The notes below the pieces were generated by a model. That model had not been told where the DNA came from. It saw only the letters and a list, made by a program, of their open reading frames with translations, and searched no databases. A stretch of 64,000 nucleotides of DNA, from NCBI GenBank assembly GCA_033439765.1, contig JAULSN010000002.1, positions 4,588,001 to 4,652,000 of the forward strand, given 5' to 3'. Below are positions 13,101-23,156 of the stretch, one piece after another (the stretch's first letter is position 1; each line of letters begins with the position of its first letter). The stretch is from Lasiosphaeria ovina. Lineage: Eukaryota > Ascomycota > Sordariomycetes > Sordariales > Lasiosphaeriaceae. A program made the translations under genes and the position numbers.

Positions 13101-16100
13101 TCAGAAATGCTTATATCAAAGTCCTGGATCTTGGAGCTCCGGGCCGGGGCCTGCCGTTCTTCCAGAACCCTCAGAACATGTGCCGACTTGAATCTGATCT
13201 CGCTCTGGTCGTTACCCAGCGTGTATAGACAAAGACCGAGCGGCTTCCAAAAGGAGCATGGATAATCTTGGTTTTCCAAGAGGACTTCGGTCACCACAGT
13301 AAAGTAATTCTCCAGCACCTTGGACACTTCGGCCACGTAGCACCTCGCAATGCAGTGCTCGAGGAGATACAAGTGTTCTTGGTTGTGGACGATTAGGTTC
13401 TTGAGCGCTCGTCTCCCAATGACGTTTGTGCGGTCGCTGCCAGAGTTGAAGATTGCCTCGATCCATGCGAGCATACGTCGGACATCGAATTGCAGGGATG
13501 CGCCGCTCTCCGTGGTCACGCTAATAGGCCCGCCACAGAGAGCCGCCATGGCACTGAGGGCAGCCGTGCGCAGGTTACGCTTCTCAATCTCCATCGCCGC
13601 CGTCAGAGGGCCACGTTCACCCATGGTCTGCTGGTCAATGAGAGACTGCCTCATACTGTCCTCTCTCTGCCGGATCTGGGACTGGTTTGGGGAATAGCCA
13701 CACCAATCCTCCATCAAGGCGAAGGACGATTTTCTAGACTCAAATGTCATCCAGCGAGACGGGTCTTTGGTCCGATTTATGCCTTCAAAGAGCTCTTCCG
13801 TGAGACCACAGAAATGCCGTCTCAGCTTCTGAAACTCCCAGTCCAGCTGAACCTCGCCGTCCATGAGAAACAGCTTCAGGTCCTTTGCGTACGCGACGAG
13901 GTTACTCAGAATCCACTCGTCCTGGTAGACCTCGGTTTCTTTCAGGTAATGCGACGTCAGCTTGTATACGTGCGTGATTTCCGTGCGCAGCAGATCCATC
14001 TTGCGATTCCGTCGTGGGCTACTATTAGAGCGCTGGTGAACGCGTGCTCGCGCTTCATCGTTGCAGCGAGAGACATGCCCCTGAAGCTCTTCGAGGAGCG
14101 TGCGATAAATGTGAATGTTGATGGAGCCCATGGCGACGACAACAGCGTCTCTGACGGGAGCAGACGATACTGATAGAAGGGGGTTCAGATACTTGAACAG
14201 AGTCCGCGCCGACACGATCTTATCCGCAGCCGACTTGGAGACTTTCCTCCCATGCTGACCATTCTGAGACCCGTTGACCTGGACACTGCCAGGGTCGGCG
14301 AGAGTCGTACATGCAAAAACAAGATACAACTTCCACTGCTCGACTAGCACCTCAGGTTGGGTGGTCGGGGTCCTCCCGGTTAGACGGGCGCTGCCAGGGT
14401 CTGACGCGTACAGCGGCCCTCGCATAGGCTCCGAGATTAACGTGATTCCCTTGTACATCTGGAGGATCCTGTTGCAGACGAGATCCCGACAGATAGTGAT
14501 GGTAAAGGGGCACTTGTCAAACGCAATCCGGACGAAGTTGGGGAATATTTTGAACCAAAGCGTAGCGTCGTACGTCACGTCGCTACCGCAGAGCTCGATC
14601 AGGGCTCCTTTGTTGTTCGTATTCTGCATTCCCCGCTGCAATCTGCTCCGTTCAGCCACCGTCAAGTGCTCGTCCTTGAAGCTCATGACCTGCATCGAGT
14701 CGTTTTCAAGAATGTCAATGAGCCTCGGTATGTCTTTCTCACGACCACTCGACTTTCTCAGGGCTTCCTCGAATTCGGTGATCAGCCGCAGTACGCTGAC
14801 AGCATAGTATCGTACCCGGTGAGACTGAGAGCAGAGGAAGAACAGCCCGTGGGCCTCAACTTGATCGACCTCGGCCCATATGCCGGACAAATCAAGCTTC
14901 ATACCGCGTTTATCGGCATCTCCAGCCTCGCCACTCTCGCCAGCAGCGTCCTTGGTTTTCTGCCTGATCTCATCGATCCATATGTGGAGGAGCTCGACAT
15001 AGAGTATCAGCGTTTTCTCGATGTGTCCCGGCCCCAGCATGCCCCCGTCCGACATGGTAGAGTAACGGTCATCAAAGTTGAAGATGAAGCGCGCAAAGCC
15101 CATCGTCACCTGCTGCGCGTGGGATTGGCGGGCGATAGACTTTAGAGACTGTGCTGATGACTCGGCAATATTTGACTGAATATGGGCGGTTCCAGTGCAG
15201 AGGAGATTTATCAATCGGTTAAAAGGTATGCCCAAAGCCAAACATCGCGGCAGAGCCTGTACAGCTACGTGAAGCAGCTCGTAGAACGCCTGCTTTTGGT
15301 CTTGGGGGCTTGGGTGGTCATCGCGCCTGGAGAAATTGAAAGTCTCGGTGATTGGCGTTTTTGGCCCAGGGCTGTTGAACTTCTCGTCCAACGCCGCTTG
15401 GCCACCAAAAGTGCTGTCACAGATGATGGCGATTTTGCCTAGGATCTCGCAAAACCTTGTATAGTAATCCCGAACGGAGTCGGTCAGAGAAGAGACCAAC
15501 ACCGGCTTGGAGAGCCTCTCGTCGCTCGAAATGGCAGTCGAGCGACTGAAGGGGAAGCAACGCGGAGAGCCGAGAAGAGGAGACGCTGGGGGTCCCCGTT
15601 CGGGGAACACAGGAGGTATGTAGCTTTGGGGGAAAGGCGGCCGACCCTGCTCTCCCTTCTCCAGATCTGACATCACAGCCAAGAACGCGCGGATGCCGAC
15701 GACGATCTTGTCCGGATCAAGTTGTTCGATCTTGAGATCTTTGTTCGAAGTGAAGTAGTCGGCATTAACGAGGGGGAATATGATGGTCCGGAAGCAGTGT
15801 TCCGGGTGTTTGTAGCCGATAAACCTGATGATCTGGATGAGCGGGTCGGTGACCGCGGTATCTGTCGCGCTGATGGTCCTCTTGGCGCTGGGAAGCACCA
15901 TCTTCAAGACATCATCGAGCTTCCTCGTATTTCCTGCAGCGCTATCATTGGCACGATAGAGATAGGTCCAGAGTAGCCTGGAAATAACCTGCAGGCACAG
16001 TGGCCTGGTGGTGCGGTCCTTGAGCTTGGGCTGGAGAGGATAGATCAACTGCAGCCATTGGCTCGTGAATGTGTCTGGCATGGAGACGCAGAGCATGGTG

Positions 16101-17851
16101 GCCGTCAGGGGAAATGTGTACGGCCAGTGGCGAGGCTTCACGAACATCTGGGCTAGCCGGGGCCCGATGGTGGACAGCACCTCAGTCCAGTGGGGGTGTG
16201 CAAAATGGCCGTTGGTGGCCCCGGCCGCGATTGGGAGCACGAGCATCTCGAGCACCTGACAGAACGCTGATTTGACCTTGGGGCCGTGAGATCGAGCAAA
16301 GAGCTTTCCCAGAGCGGACATGAACTCGCAAGACTGGTCCCAGGCCTCCCCTGGCGTCATATTTATCCTGAGATGCTTCATACCGCCCAGAACAAGCTCC
16401 ATCTTGCTCTCGATGTCTCGGGAAGTGGATGTTGGCGTCTTGGTGGCGAGATCTTGGAGAGAGCGGTCGAGATCGCCGATGAAGCGGTCTGTCACGCTAG
16501 TGAAGTTGATCTCGCTCATGGCGCCGAGCAGTTGAGCGAAGAGGTTCCAGTTAGCCAGTTTCAGGGGCGACACAAGAAGCTGCTCGGTCTCGGAGATTTT
16601 GAGCTGCCCGAAGATTATGTTCTCCAGCTTGTCCTCCATTTCGGGCGTGATAGAAGGTAGAGTGCTCTGGGCCATAACCTCGAGAAGGACGCGGCAGAGG
16701 ATGTAGATGGAGACAGTAGAGCGGCGCTCTGCCTGAGCAACATATTCCTGCTTTGACGCGAGGGACGTCTGGCCGCCGGCTTGTGGCCCGGGGCCACCGC
16801 TGCCAACACTCGGCTGCAGTGGTTCTGTATTCCGCCTCTGCATCAAGCCAATAGGGAGAGGAGGGTAGCTCTTCGACTGCTGGAGCTGGGCCCGGGCCTC
16901 GTTGGCCGCATCGCTCTTGCTTTTCCTCCACAACATCATGGAGTCGATCAAAGGCTTGGGCTTCTGCCGGGCAATGTGCCCGAGAGCCACGATGAGCTGG
17001 TCAAAGGCAGGATCCACCCCAGGGCCACATATCTGCTCAATTTGAGGTTCGGGCTCAAAGGGGACCGTGATGGACTCGCTCAGCTTCTCCTCGGCCTGGG
17101 CGATAAAGGAGGTGAACAAGACGTGCAGCGCATACTCGCCGACCGTCTTCTGTTCCTCCTTGTGGTGGCGGGAAGAGTGCGAGTGGTTGTGGGCATGATC
17201 TCGGCGCGACTTTCCGCTCTGTACGCTTCCTTCCAGCTTCCTATTCGCACCGGTCTGGGGAGCCGAGTCGGGAGCGGCGGCGGACGAAGTCCTTTCGGGT
17301 ACCCGCACCGTGGATGTCGTGGTGCCAGATAGGGCGGTGGAAGGCCTCGAACCCAAGGCACCGTCACCTTCCAAGCGCCCAAATCCATGCATGTCTGATC
17401 TGTCGGGAGGCATGCCAGAGCCAGCGGCAACAATCATCTGCGGACTGAGGGGGCTCGATGCAGAGCTGGCCAGACTCCCGTTCCGCGAATGCTGAATTCC
17501 AATACCATGGACGATGGAGGTCTGCCTGTGATGTCCGTACGAGGACGCTTTGGGATCGACTATTCGTTCGATGACGCCACCGATGGCAATGGCGCTCCTC
17601 GAGGACGTCCCATGAGTTCGAGAGGGAGGGAGTGGCCCGGCAGGAGAGTTCTCGGGCCGCTGTAGCTTTTCGATGGATGATTCACGGGAATGTGCGACGC
17701 TGCGGGAGTCGAGGGCGGCCGGCCTTATGGTTCGCTGCCAATCCTCATCCTCCTCGTCCAGTCGCGATACGGCTCGGGGGGAGAACTTCAAGGGCTCGTG
17801 GTCTGGCAGCGTCTGGGACGGAGCTGAGCCCGTCAAAGAATTCATCAGCAT
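10151..17851 (-). CDS. TAO3: Furry/Tao3/Mor2-type cell morphogenesis scaffold (2566 aa, single coding exon)
   Basis: Giant HEAT/ARM-like scaffold of the RAM/MOR network that supports NDR-family kinases (Cbk1/Orb6/COT-1) in polarised growth and cell separation. The start MLMNSL at 17851 is preceded by an apparent acceptor (ending 17877), and a strong GTGAGT donor lies at 18197, so a 5'-UTR intron is likely; joining an upstream coding exon at that donor breaks the frame. Residues 1-230 are Ser-rich and probably disordered. The cell-morphogenesis N-terminal domain begins near 235 (VGEYALHVLFTSFIAQAEEK); central and C-terminal repeat regions follow to about 2250, then an acidic, Ser-rich tail. 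HxRxxS motifs, the NDR kinase consensus, occur at about 54-59, 107-112, 121-126 and near 1274, with an HxRxxT variant near 2460. The length fits fungal Tao3/Mor2. A coding region of 7.7 kb without an intron is notable. Confidence 0.92.
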   Translation of the reverse strand: MLMNSLTGSAPSQTLPDHEPLKFSPRAVSRLDEEDEDWQRTIRPAALDSRSVAHSRESSIEKLQRPENSPAGPLPPSRTHGTSSRSAIAIGGVIERIVDPKASSYGHHRQTSIVHGIGIQHSRNGSLASSASSPLSPQMIVAAGSGMPPDRSDMHGFGRLEGDGALGSRPSTALSGTTTSTVRVPERTSSAAAPDSAPQTGANRKLEGSVQSGKSRRDHAHNHSHSSRHHKEEQKTVGEYALHVLFTSFIAQAEEKLSESITVPFEPEPQIEQICGPGVDPAFDQLIVALGHIARQKPKPLIDSMMLWRKSKSDAANEARAQLQQSKSYPPLPIGLMQRRNTEPLQPSVGSGGPGPQAGGQTSLASKQEYVAQAERRSTVSIYILCRVLLEVMAQSTLPSITPEMEDKLENIIFGQLKISETEQLLVSPLKLANWNLFAQLLGAMSEINFTSVTDRFIGDLDRSLQDLATKTPTSTSRDIESKMELVLGGMKHLRINMTPGEAWDQSCEFMSALGKLFARSHGPKVKSAFCQVLEMLVLPIAAGATNGHFAHPHWTEVLSTIGPRLAQMFVKPRHWPYTFPLTATMLCVSMPDTFTSQWLQLIYPLQPKLKDRTTRPLCLQVISRLLWTYLYRANDSAAGNTRKLDDVLKMVLPSAKRTISATDTAVTDPLIQIIRFIGYKHPEHCFRTIIFPLVNADYFTSNKDLKIEQLDPDKIVVGIRAFLAVMSDLEKGEQGRPPFPQSYIPPVFPERGPPASPLLGSPRCFPFSRSTAISSDERLSKPVLVSSLTDSVRDYYTRFCEILGKIAIICDSTFGGQAALDEKFNSPGPKTPITETFNFSRRDDHPSPQDQKQAFYELLHVAVQALPRCLALGIPFNRLINLLCTGTAHIQSNIAESSAQSLKSIARQSHAQQVTMGFARFIFNFDDRYSTMSDGGMLGPGHIEKTLILYVELLHIWIDEIRQKTKDAAGESGEAGDADKRGMKLDLSGIWAEVDQVEAHGLFFLCSQSHRVRYYAVSVLRLITEFEEALRKSSGREKDIPRLIDILENDSMQVMSFKDEHLTVAERSRLQRGMQNTNNKGALIELCGSDVTYDATLWFKIFPNFVRIAFDKCPFTITICRDLVCNRILQMYKGITLISEPMRGPLYASDPGSARLTGRTPTTQPEVLVEQWKLYLVFACTTLADPGSVQVNGSQNGQHGRKVSKSAADKIVSARTLFKYLNPLLSVSSAPVRDAVVVAMGSINIHIYRTLLEELQGHVSRCNDEARARVHQRSNSSPRRNRKMDLLRTEITHVYKLTSHYLKETEVYQDEWILSNLVAYAKDLKLFLMDGEVQLDWEFQKLRRHFCGLTEELFEGINRTKDPSRWMTFESRKSSFALMEDWCGYSPNQSQIRQREDSMRQSLIDQQTMGERGPLTAAMEIEKRNLRTAALSAMAALCGGPISVTTESGASLQFDVRRMLAWIEAIFNSGSDRTNVIGRRALKNLIVHNQEHLYLLEHCIARCYVAEVSKVLENYFTVVTEVLLENQDYPCSFWKPLGLCLYTLGNDQSEIRFKSAHVLRVLEERQAPARSSKIQDFDISISDKTKAIYKLAQFEISKRLAKQHTELAFHIFSEFTFYFKDLQPAAQRNVVAVILPWIQSIELKVDPNGGPIGQSYVLLANLLEITIKSSAALHNEVQALWQALATGPHAGNVRLVLDFIMSLCLERREQNFVEYAKQIVVFLASTNSTPGDKVVEFLLMQINPKAMVPNEKKEAVPPPPDIGILPYCADLSDVLPVGTKQAGFSLGQLSLILLVDLMVAPVCLVPENVPVLLQVVMVLWDHYTALVQEQAREMLVHLIHELVISRLDDDAPITTRKSIEGLIDAIRRHDRAVVWGYEDSNGKVDGRDNNVPPSMEYLTAEVVKTFELTFPGIKDKWGRLSLTWATSCPVRHLACRSFQIFRCILTSLDHLMLSDMLVRLSNTIADEDAEIQTFSMEILTTLKTLIAKLDAEKLLTFPQLFWTTCACLESINECEFLEAVEMLNELLDKVDFHSPSVRRLLFEGQPLKWDGPFEGVQPLLYKGLRSSTCLDLTLSTLNKLIQLPSDSLVGDDGRLFFTILANLPRFLLAMEQQSIDRGVVQTAEILMTVADNQGLTSIAVVLDSYLGSKYSSGNEFVFQMFDALREHFLPALDLPMITMLMGFLTNATGWVKIKTMRVLCVIIPQVDMRKPEIAGHGSDMISPLLRLLQTGDCMEALDVLDNIMTMSGSSMDKHHLRMSMTRSTSKVIRKEYERTQSLFGIPEESGWAIPVPAKKTESTRANIHAAFYMCQSAEGVVAEATPTPEVEFHADEFPYGYFPSSDRADTMMSDDVRGDGPLGDLVSKIDSLDDFFDDLSTGPPSEGRSSRTITEFSPDAFESGAQLYDEQILPILHQASTNTSFQNGFTDRPALMSREGLPNTMNPGAFNVGPPVSGRPGLHSRSITSPSAPASYHTQIGDFTSDDEFPEDVFSDGDDERPNTGGGGGESSFFLESMIKPFAQGTRSRMRRLTGGRSREERHPLSPQVPKVPQSFLPQHRPHTPGDML

Positions 17852-17876
17852 AACACACCGACGCGGGCTCGCTGCG

Positions 17877-18197
17877 CTGAAACAGAGAGGAGAACTTCAA
17901 GGTTAAGTCAACCCCGCCTGGCGCCTCACAAGTGTGGGGTGCCGAGCAAGGCGTAGAAACAGAGGCGTGGCACCGGCGCTGCCCAGCAAGGCCCGGTCCG
18001 AGAGAAATCTAGAGTACTGCACAGCACGGCCGACAGCCTAGCCCAGGGCAAGCTTGTACGCGGGCATCCATGCGTGCATAAGATATAGATAACATGGACG
18101 GAAACCAAAATGCGAACGTCACCCGGCGCGAACGAACTGCTCACTTGAGGGCCAAAAGTACAGAATAGAATTTAAATAAAAAAAGCTAGGTACTCAC
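17877..18197 (-). other. Probable 5'-UTR intron of the Tao3-type gene
   Basis: On the minus strand a GTGAGTACC donor at 18197 is followed 321 bp later by a pyrimidine-rich tract ending in TTTCAG at 17877. The spliced leader would leave 25 bases before the ATG at 17851. Phase excludes joining the ATG that lies just before the donor into the long frame. Inferred from splice signals only. Confidence 0.45.
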
Positions 18198-20540
18198 CCA
18201 TTTTCCCGGCGTCGCGTCTCTCATGATCTGCCCCGCAACATGCGGCGTAGATTGCGGGCTGTGTGTCGACAGCACTTGCAGAGCGGTGGGAGATGTATTG
18301 TGGCAGCGACGGACAAGGACGTACTGCACGTAGGCTCGACCCAGCGCTTTTTTGAAGGGAGACGAGACGATGGTTGAGGTGTGGTCGTAGCCGCGATCAC
18401 CACCACTGTAGCCATGCCAAGCGAACCCACCCAGCCCAGATGAGCTTTCGCAGTTCTGCAGGGGCACAGGATGCCCCCTCAGGGGGGCTGACTGCTGCCA
18501 ATGAGAAGCAGCGACTTGCCCCGAAAGGTCCCGTCAGGGACACAGACACCAATCAGCGGTCCGACCCCAGAGTTTTTTTTTGCTCCACTCCTCCCCGTCC
18601 ATCCGCCTGATTGGGCTTCCTGGGAGCAACGGCATCCCTTCCTTGATGCCAGGAACCTCCATCTCAACATGTCCCGTCTCTCTGGGCTCGCCGCATAGAA
18701 AAGGATAAATTCGACGCGGCACGCGGAGAGGCGGCCGGATTTCTACTAGGTCTCGTAGATCTACATAACGAAAGACACACAACTAGAATAGGCCAGGCAA
18801 CGTTGATAGGCAGCATGTCCGCGCAAGATCGATCCTAGAACTAAAAGGATATTTTGACGGCATTGACACTAACACTACCAGTGCGACAAAAGTATCACGG
18901 CGGTTTAGGTGACTCTGTATGGAGTTCGTTCCTGTTGACCAGCCCGCAAGCTCACCTAGGCAAGTTGCCGATGTAACTAGGTTGTCTTACAAGGAGGACG
19001 GCAAGGTGTTATACAAAGCGGGATTCGAAGTCAAACTCGACCGTGGCAGTTGGTCCGGATCCGTTAGTACATAACCTACACCTATGCTACCTACCATTTC
19101 TTCCAATGCTAGTAATATGATGGATACCTAAGGAAAGTAGGCCCTGGTAGACAGAGTGTAAAAATGCTGCATAGTGTCATGGCCAAGTTACTCTCAAACT
19201 CCCTTACATTGTGCGTTGCTCGTCTTCCATATGCAGCCATCTCCGAGGGTGGTATAGCTACAGTGAAACCAGTCCCAAAGGGGGAACAGCCTTAGGAATA
19301 GGGGCTACCGTGGGGTCCCTTTCGGATTTCTTCTGGCTCCGAGCATTGCCGACCTTGCTGAGCCGTGGGTGTAGGCATCAGCCTCGGATTGCGCCACATT
19401 TATTACTCGACCGCCGCACCATCGCCGCAAGACGGGAGTTGTTCCAGCATCCGAGTCAGAAGCCGCTCCCGACTGACTTGCCGCTGCGGCTCGTCCACTC
19501 GCCACTCAGCTGATGCAACGTTGGCTATCCCACCCCATCCCCGAACTCACCTCCAAGCCCATGATGGGGATTACCCCACATCGGAACACAAGAGTGGGTG
19601 GCATCAAAGAGGGGGTTAGCAAGCCCGGCGGGCAAAAATGGGGTTCAATTTGAGCGTTTGAGAAATATGTTTCTGTGCCTGGGGCGAGCTCTAGAGTGCC
19701 TCGGAATGCCTTCGTAGCCTCTCTTCTTCTTCACGGCTTACCTGGGACTCTGAAGAAACGTGGAGACGGACCCGTTCATTGTCCGGTGATAGGGGGTGGA
19801 ACAGCCAAGGGGCGGGGGGTGCTGTGGGAAGGCAATGGAACCTGGAACCTCCGCGCTCGTCCGCCGTAGACGGGCTCGTCACAGATGCCACATATTCTGG
19901 AGCTTGAAGAATACTTCAGAAAAGTCATGAATCGCGCCCGCATTGTCCTGTCAAAATTGACCATCCGGCTGACGGGAGCACATATGCAGATCTAGACTAC
20001 CGGTTTAGTTGGTCCTGAGTACAGACTCGCATGCTGTGTTAGGTTGGACCGAGAACTTTGGCGCCTGTGCGAGCAGCCCGGCTGCCGGGACCACTGAGAC
20101 GAGCGGGGGGGGTGAAGAACGGATTAGGCAGTTATCATACGCCCATACCTTACATACCTGCAGGATAATACATAGCTTAGCGGTTCACTGGGAAAGGGGA
20201 GGGAAAATGAGGATTCTTTTGTACGTATCCATAGGTAAGGTATGGTCAGTACAGGAATAAAGTACGCGGATTAGGAGCTCGGACAACACCGCGCCGTATC
20301 CCGGACGTATAGCATCGCATGTCGGGGAAATTACATGTCTTGTCTGTGAGTGGATGTTACGCCGCTAGGCGGCATGTGTTATCTGTCGATAAGTTGAACC
20401 ACCACGTTGCTAAATTTCAACCTCTCCGGATCTTCCCACGGCTACCTTCCACCCCTTTCTATTCTCCCGCTCTTGCCCCCTTCTTCCTTTTGCGATAGTT
20501 TTGTTGTTGTTTGCCGTGTCATTCACTTGACTTTGCGCCT

Positions 20541-20580
20541 CATCGCATTGAATCGCATCGCATCGTATCGCATCGCATTC
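20541..20580. repeat. CGCAT pentanucleotide repeat in the CPR leader
   Basis: Six to seven imperfect copies of CGCAT/TCGCA lie about 320 bp before the reductase start codon, within the likely 5' untranslated region. Confidence 0.75.
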
Positions 20581-20896
20581 GGGTTGCGCGGTCCTGTGCC
20601 CTCCCCGAGCCTTTCCAGTTCTTTCCAGCCGCCTTCTTGCGTGATTCGTCAACTACGTCTGCCGATTGGACCCTGGGTTTCGAGCTCCGATTCGGCTATC
20701 ATTTCCCCACACCACCGGTCGAAGGCGCCGAGTGCTTTCCTTTCCTGACCGCCTGCGCGACAAGCTGAAACCTGCCCGCGATACAATATTTGAGAATTCC
20801 TCTCGAGATCGCAGAGTCGACCCAGTAACGCGGACGTAGGACTAGGAGCGCTCGTACAGCCGCACCGCGTGCAGGGGCTCTCGTCGGAACGCCGCA

Positions 20897-23156
20897 ATGG
20901 CCGAACTCGACACTCTAGACATTATTGTCCTCGCCGCCATTCTTCTCGGAACCGTCGCGTACTTCACCAAAGGCAAGCTATGGGGCGTCACCAAGGACCC
21001 CTACGCGAGCTCGCTCGCGAATGCCAATGGGGCAAAGGCGGGTAAGACGCGGAACTTGATCGAGAAGATGGACGAGTCAGGCAAGAACTGCATCATTTTC
21101 TACGGGTCACAAACCGGCACCGCCGAGGACTACGCTTCCAGGCTCGCCAAGGAGGGCAAGAGCCGCTTCGGGCTCGAGACCATGGTAGCCGACCTTGAGG
21201 ATTACGACTACGAGAACCTCGACTCCGTCCCTAGCGGCAAGGTTGTCATATTCGTCCTGGCTACCTACGGCGAGGGCGAGCCGACTGACAACGCCGTCGA
21301 CTTCTACGAGTTTATAACCGGCGACACTCCGACCTTTACTGAAGACAGCGATCCTCCCCTGGCAAACCTCAACTTTGTCGCGTTCGGCCTTGGCAATAAC
21401 ACTTACGAACACTACAACTCCATGGTCCGAAACGTCACTAAGGCGTTAGAGAAACTGGGTGCCCATCGAATTGGAGAGGCTGGCGAGGGAGACGACGGAG
21501 CTGGTACCATGGAGGAAGACTTTTTGGCCTGGAAGGACCCCATGTGGAAGGCTCTGCAGGAGAAGATGGGTCTGGAGGAGCGGGAGGCTGTCTACGAACC
21601 CGTCTTTGGCATCGTTGAGAGGGATGGCCTTACCAAGGATTCGCCCGAGGTCTACCTCGGAGAGCCCAACAAGATGCACCTTGACGGATCCCCCAAGGGC
21701 CCCTTCAACGCCCATAACCCGTATATCGCGCCCATCAGCAAGTCCTACGAGCTGTTCTCCGTCAAAGACCGCAACTGCCTGCACATGGAGGTCGACGTCA
21801 GCGGCTCCAACCTGAGCTACCAAACCGGCGACCACATTGCTGTCTGGCCTACTAACCCTGGTGAAGAGGTTGACCGCTTCCTGGACGTGCTTGGCCTTAC
21901 TGGCAAGCGCAACACCGTCATTAGCGTCAAGGCTCTCGAACCCACGGCCAAGGTCCCCTTCCCGACACCGACTACCTATGATGCCGTTGTTCGTTACCAC
22001 ATGGAAATATGCTCACCCGTATCGCGCCAGTTCCTCGCCACTCTCGCTGCATTTGCCCCTGATGAAGAGACAAAGACTGAAATGGCCAAGCTTGGCGGAG
22101 ACAAGGACTACTTCCACCAAAAGGTCAACGTCCACCACCTGAACATTGCCAGAGTGTTGCAGACCGTCGGCAAGGGCAAGAAGTGGACAAACGTCCCCTT
22201 CTCTGCACTGATCGAGGGCGTCACGAAGCTGCAGCCGCGCTACTACTCGATATCTTCCTCGTCTCTGGAGCATCCAAAAGTAATTTCCATCACTGCCGTA
22301 GTAGAATCTCAGCACCTTCCCGGTCGCGAGGATCCATTCAAGGGAGTTGCCACCAACTACCTGTTGGCTCTCAAGGAGAAGCAGAACGGTGACCCCAGCC
22401 CTACCCCTTTTGGTCTCAGTTACGAGATTACCGGTCCCCGAAACAGATATGACGGCATCCATGTTCCCGTACATGTCCGCCACTCCAACTTCAAACTTCC
22501 CTCGGATCCTACCAAGCCTATTATCCTTGTCGGCCCCGGAACCGGTGTCGCGCCATTCAGGGGGTTTGTCAGGGAACGCGTGAAGCAGGCACAGAATGGA
22601 GAGACGGTTGGAAAAACCATCTTGTTCTTCGGATGCCGAAAACGCTCCGAAGACTTCCTGTATGAAAAGGAATGGGAGGTATGTCAATCTACCATTAACC
22701 ACCCCTTCATCCTTCTCTTCTTTCTAAGTTGTTTTTCTTTTCCCATCATTCTCCTGCAATCATCGTCTAACCAATTCAACAGGAGGCCAAGAAAGTTTTG
22801 GGTGACAATTTCGAACTTGTCGTGGCCTTTTCTCGAGAGGGAGCTAAGAAGGTGTACGTTCAACACTTGCTGAAGCAGCGAGCCGAAGAGATCAACGACT
22901 TGTTACTGAAGAAGGCATATTTCTATGTCTGCGGCGACGCGGCCAACATGGCTCGCGAGGTCAACACCGTTTTGGGCCAAATACTCGCCGAGAAGCGCGG
23001 GATTTCCGATTCCAAGGCCGAAGAAATCGTCAAGAACATGAGAGCTGCAAACCAGTACCAGGTATGTGTACCTCGGTGCAGAACTTCACGTCCCCCGATA
23101 GGGCAAATGAGACGACCAATGCTAATCATTTCATATAGGAGGACGTCTGGTCATAG
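20897..23156 (+). CDS. NCP1: NADPH-cytochrome P450 reductase (692 aa, 3 exons)
   Basis: ER-anchored diflavin enzyme that passes electrons from NADPH via FAD and FMN to cytochrome P450s, including those of ergosterol synthesis. Exons are 20897-22678, 22783-23061 and 23139-23156, all joined in phase 0. The last exon has only 18 bases and encodes the canonical end EDVWS. A membrane anchor lies at about residues 8-23. The FMN domain carries GSQTGTA (70-76) and ATYGEGEPTDNA. The FAD-binding RYYSISSSS is near 448. NADPH-binding motifs are GPGTGVAPFRGF near 547, GCRKRSED near 577 and CGDAANMA near 645. Unspliced, the frame runs into intron 1 and stops at 22873, losing the NADPH-binding end. The length matches the family. 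Confidence 0.97.

Larger units (their letters stand above)
17852..20896. other. Divergent 3-kb intergenic region (Tao3-type gene / P450 reductase)
   Basis: This separates the start codons of two divergently transcribed genes and must contain both promoters. The open frames in it are short and show no family signal. The segment from 20420 to 20896 is pyrimidine-rich, typical of a fungal 5' leader, and carries a CGCAT-type pentanucleotide repeat at 20541-20580. A small gene between 18.8 and 20.4 kb is possible but not supported. Confidence 0.55.

Noticed and set aside
18186..18467. Upstream coding exon for the Tao3-type gene or a small gene
   Set aside because: Joining the ATG before the 18197 donor to the 17876 acceptor puts the Tao3 frame out of phase with an early stop, and the longer frame has no family resemblance.
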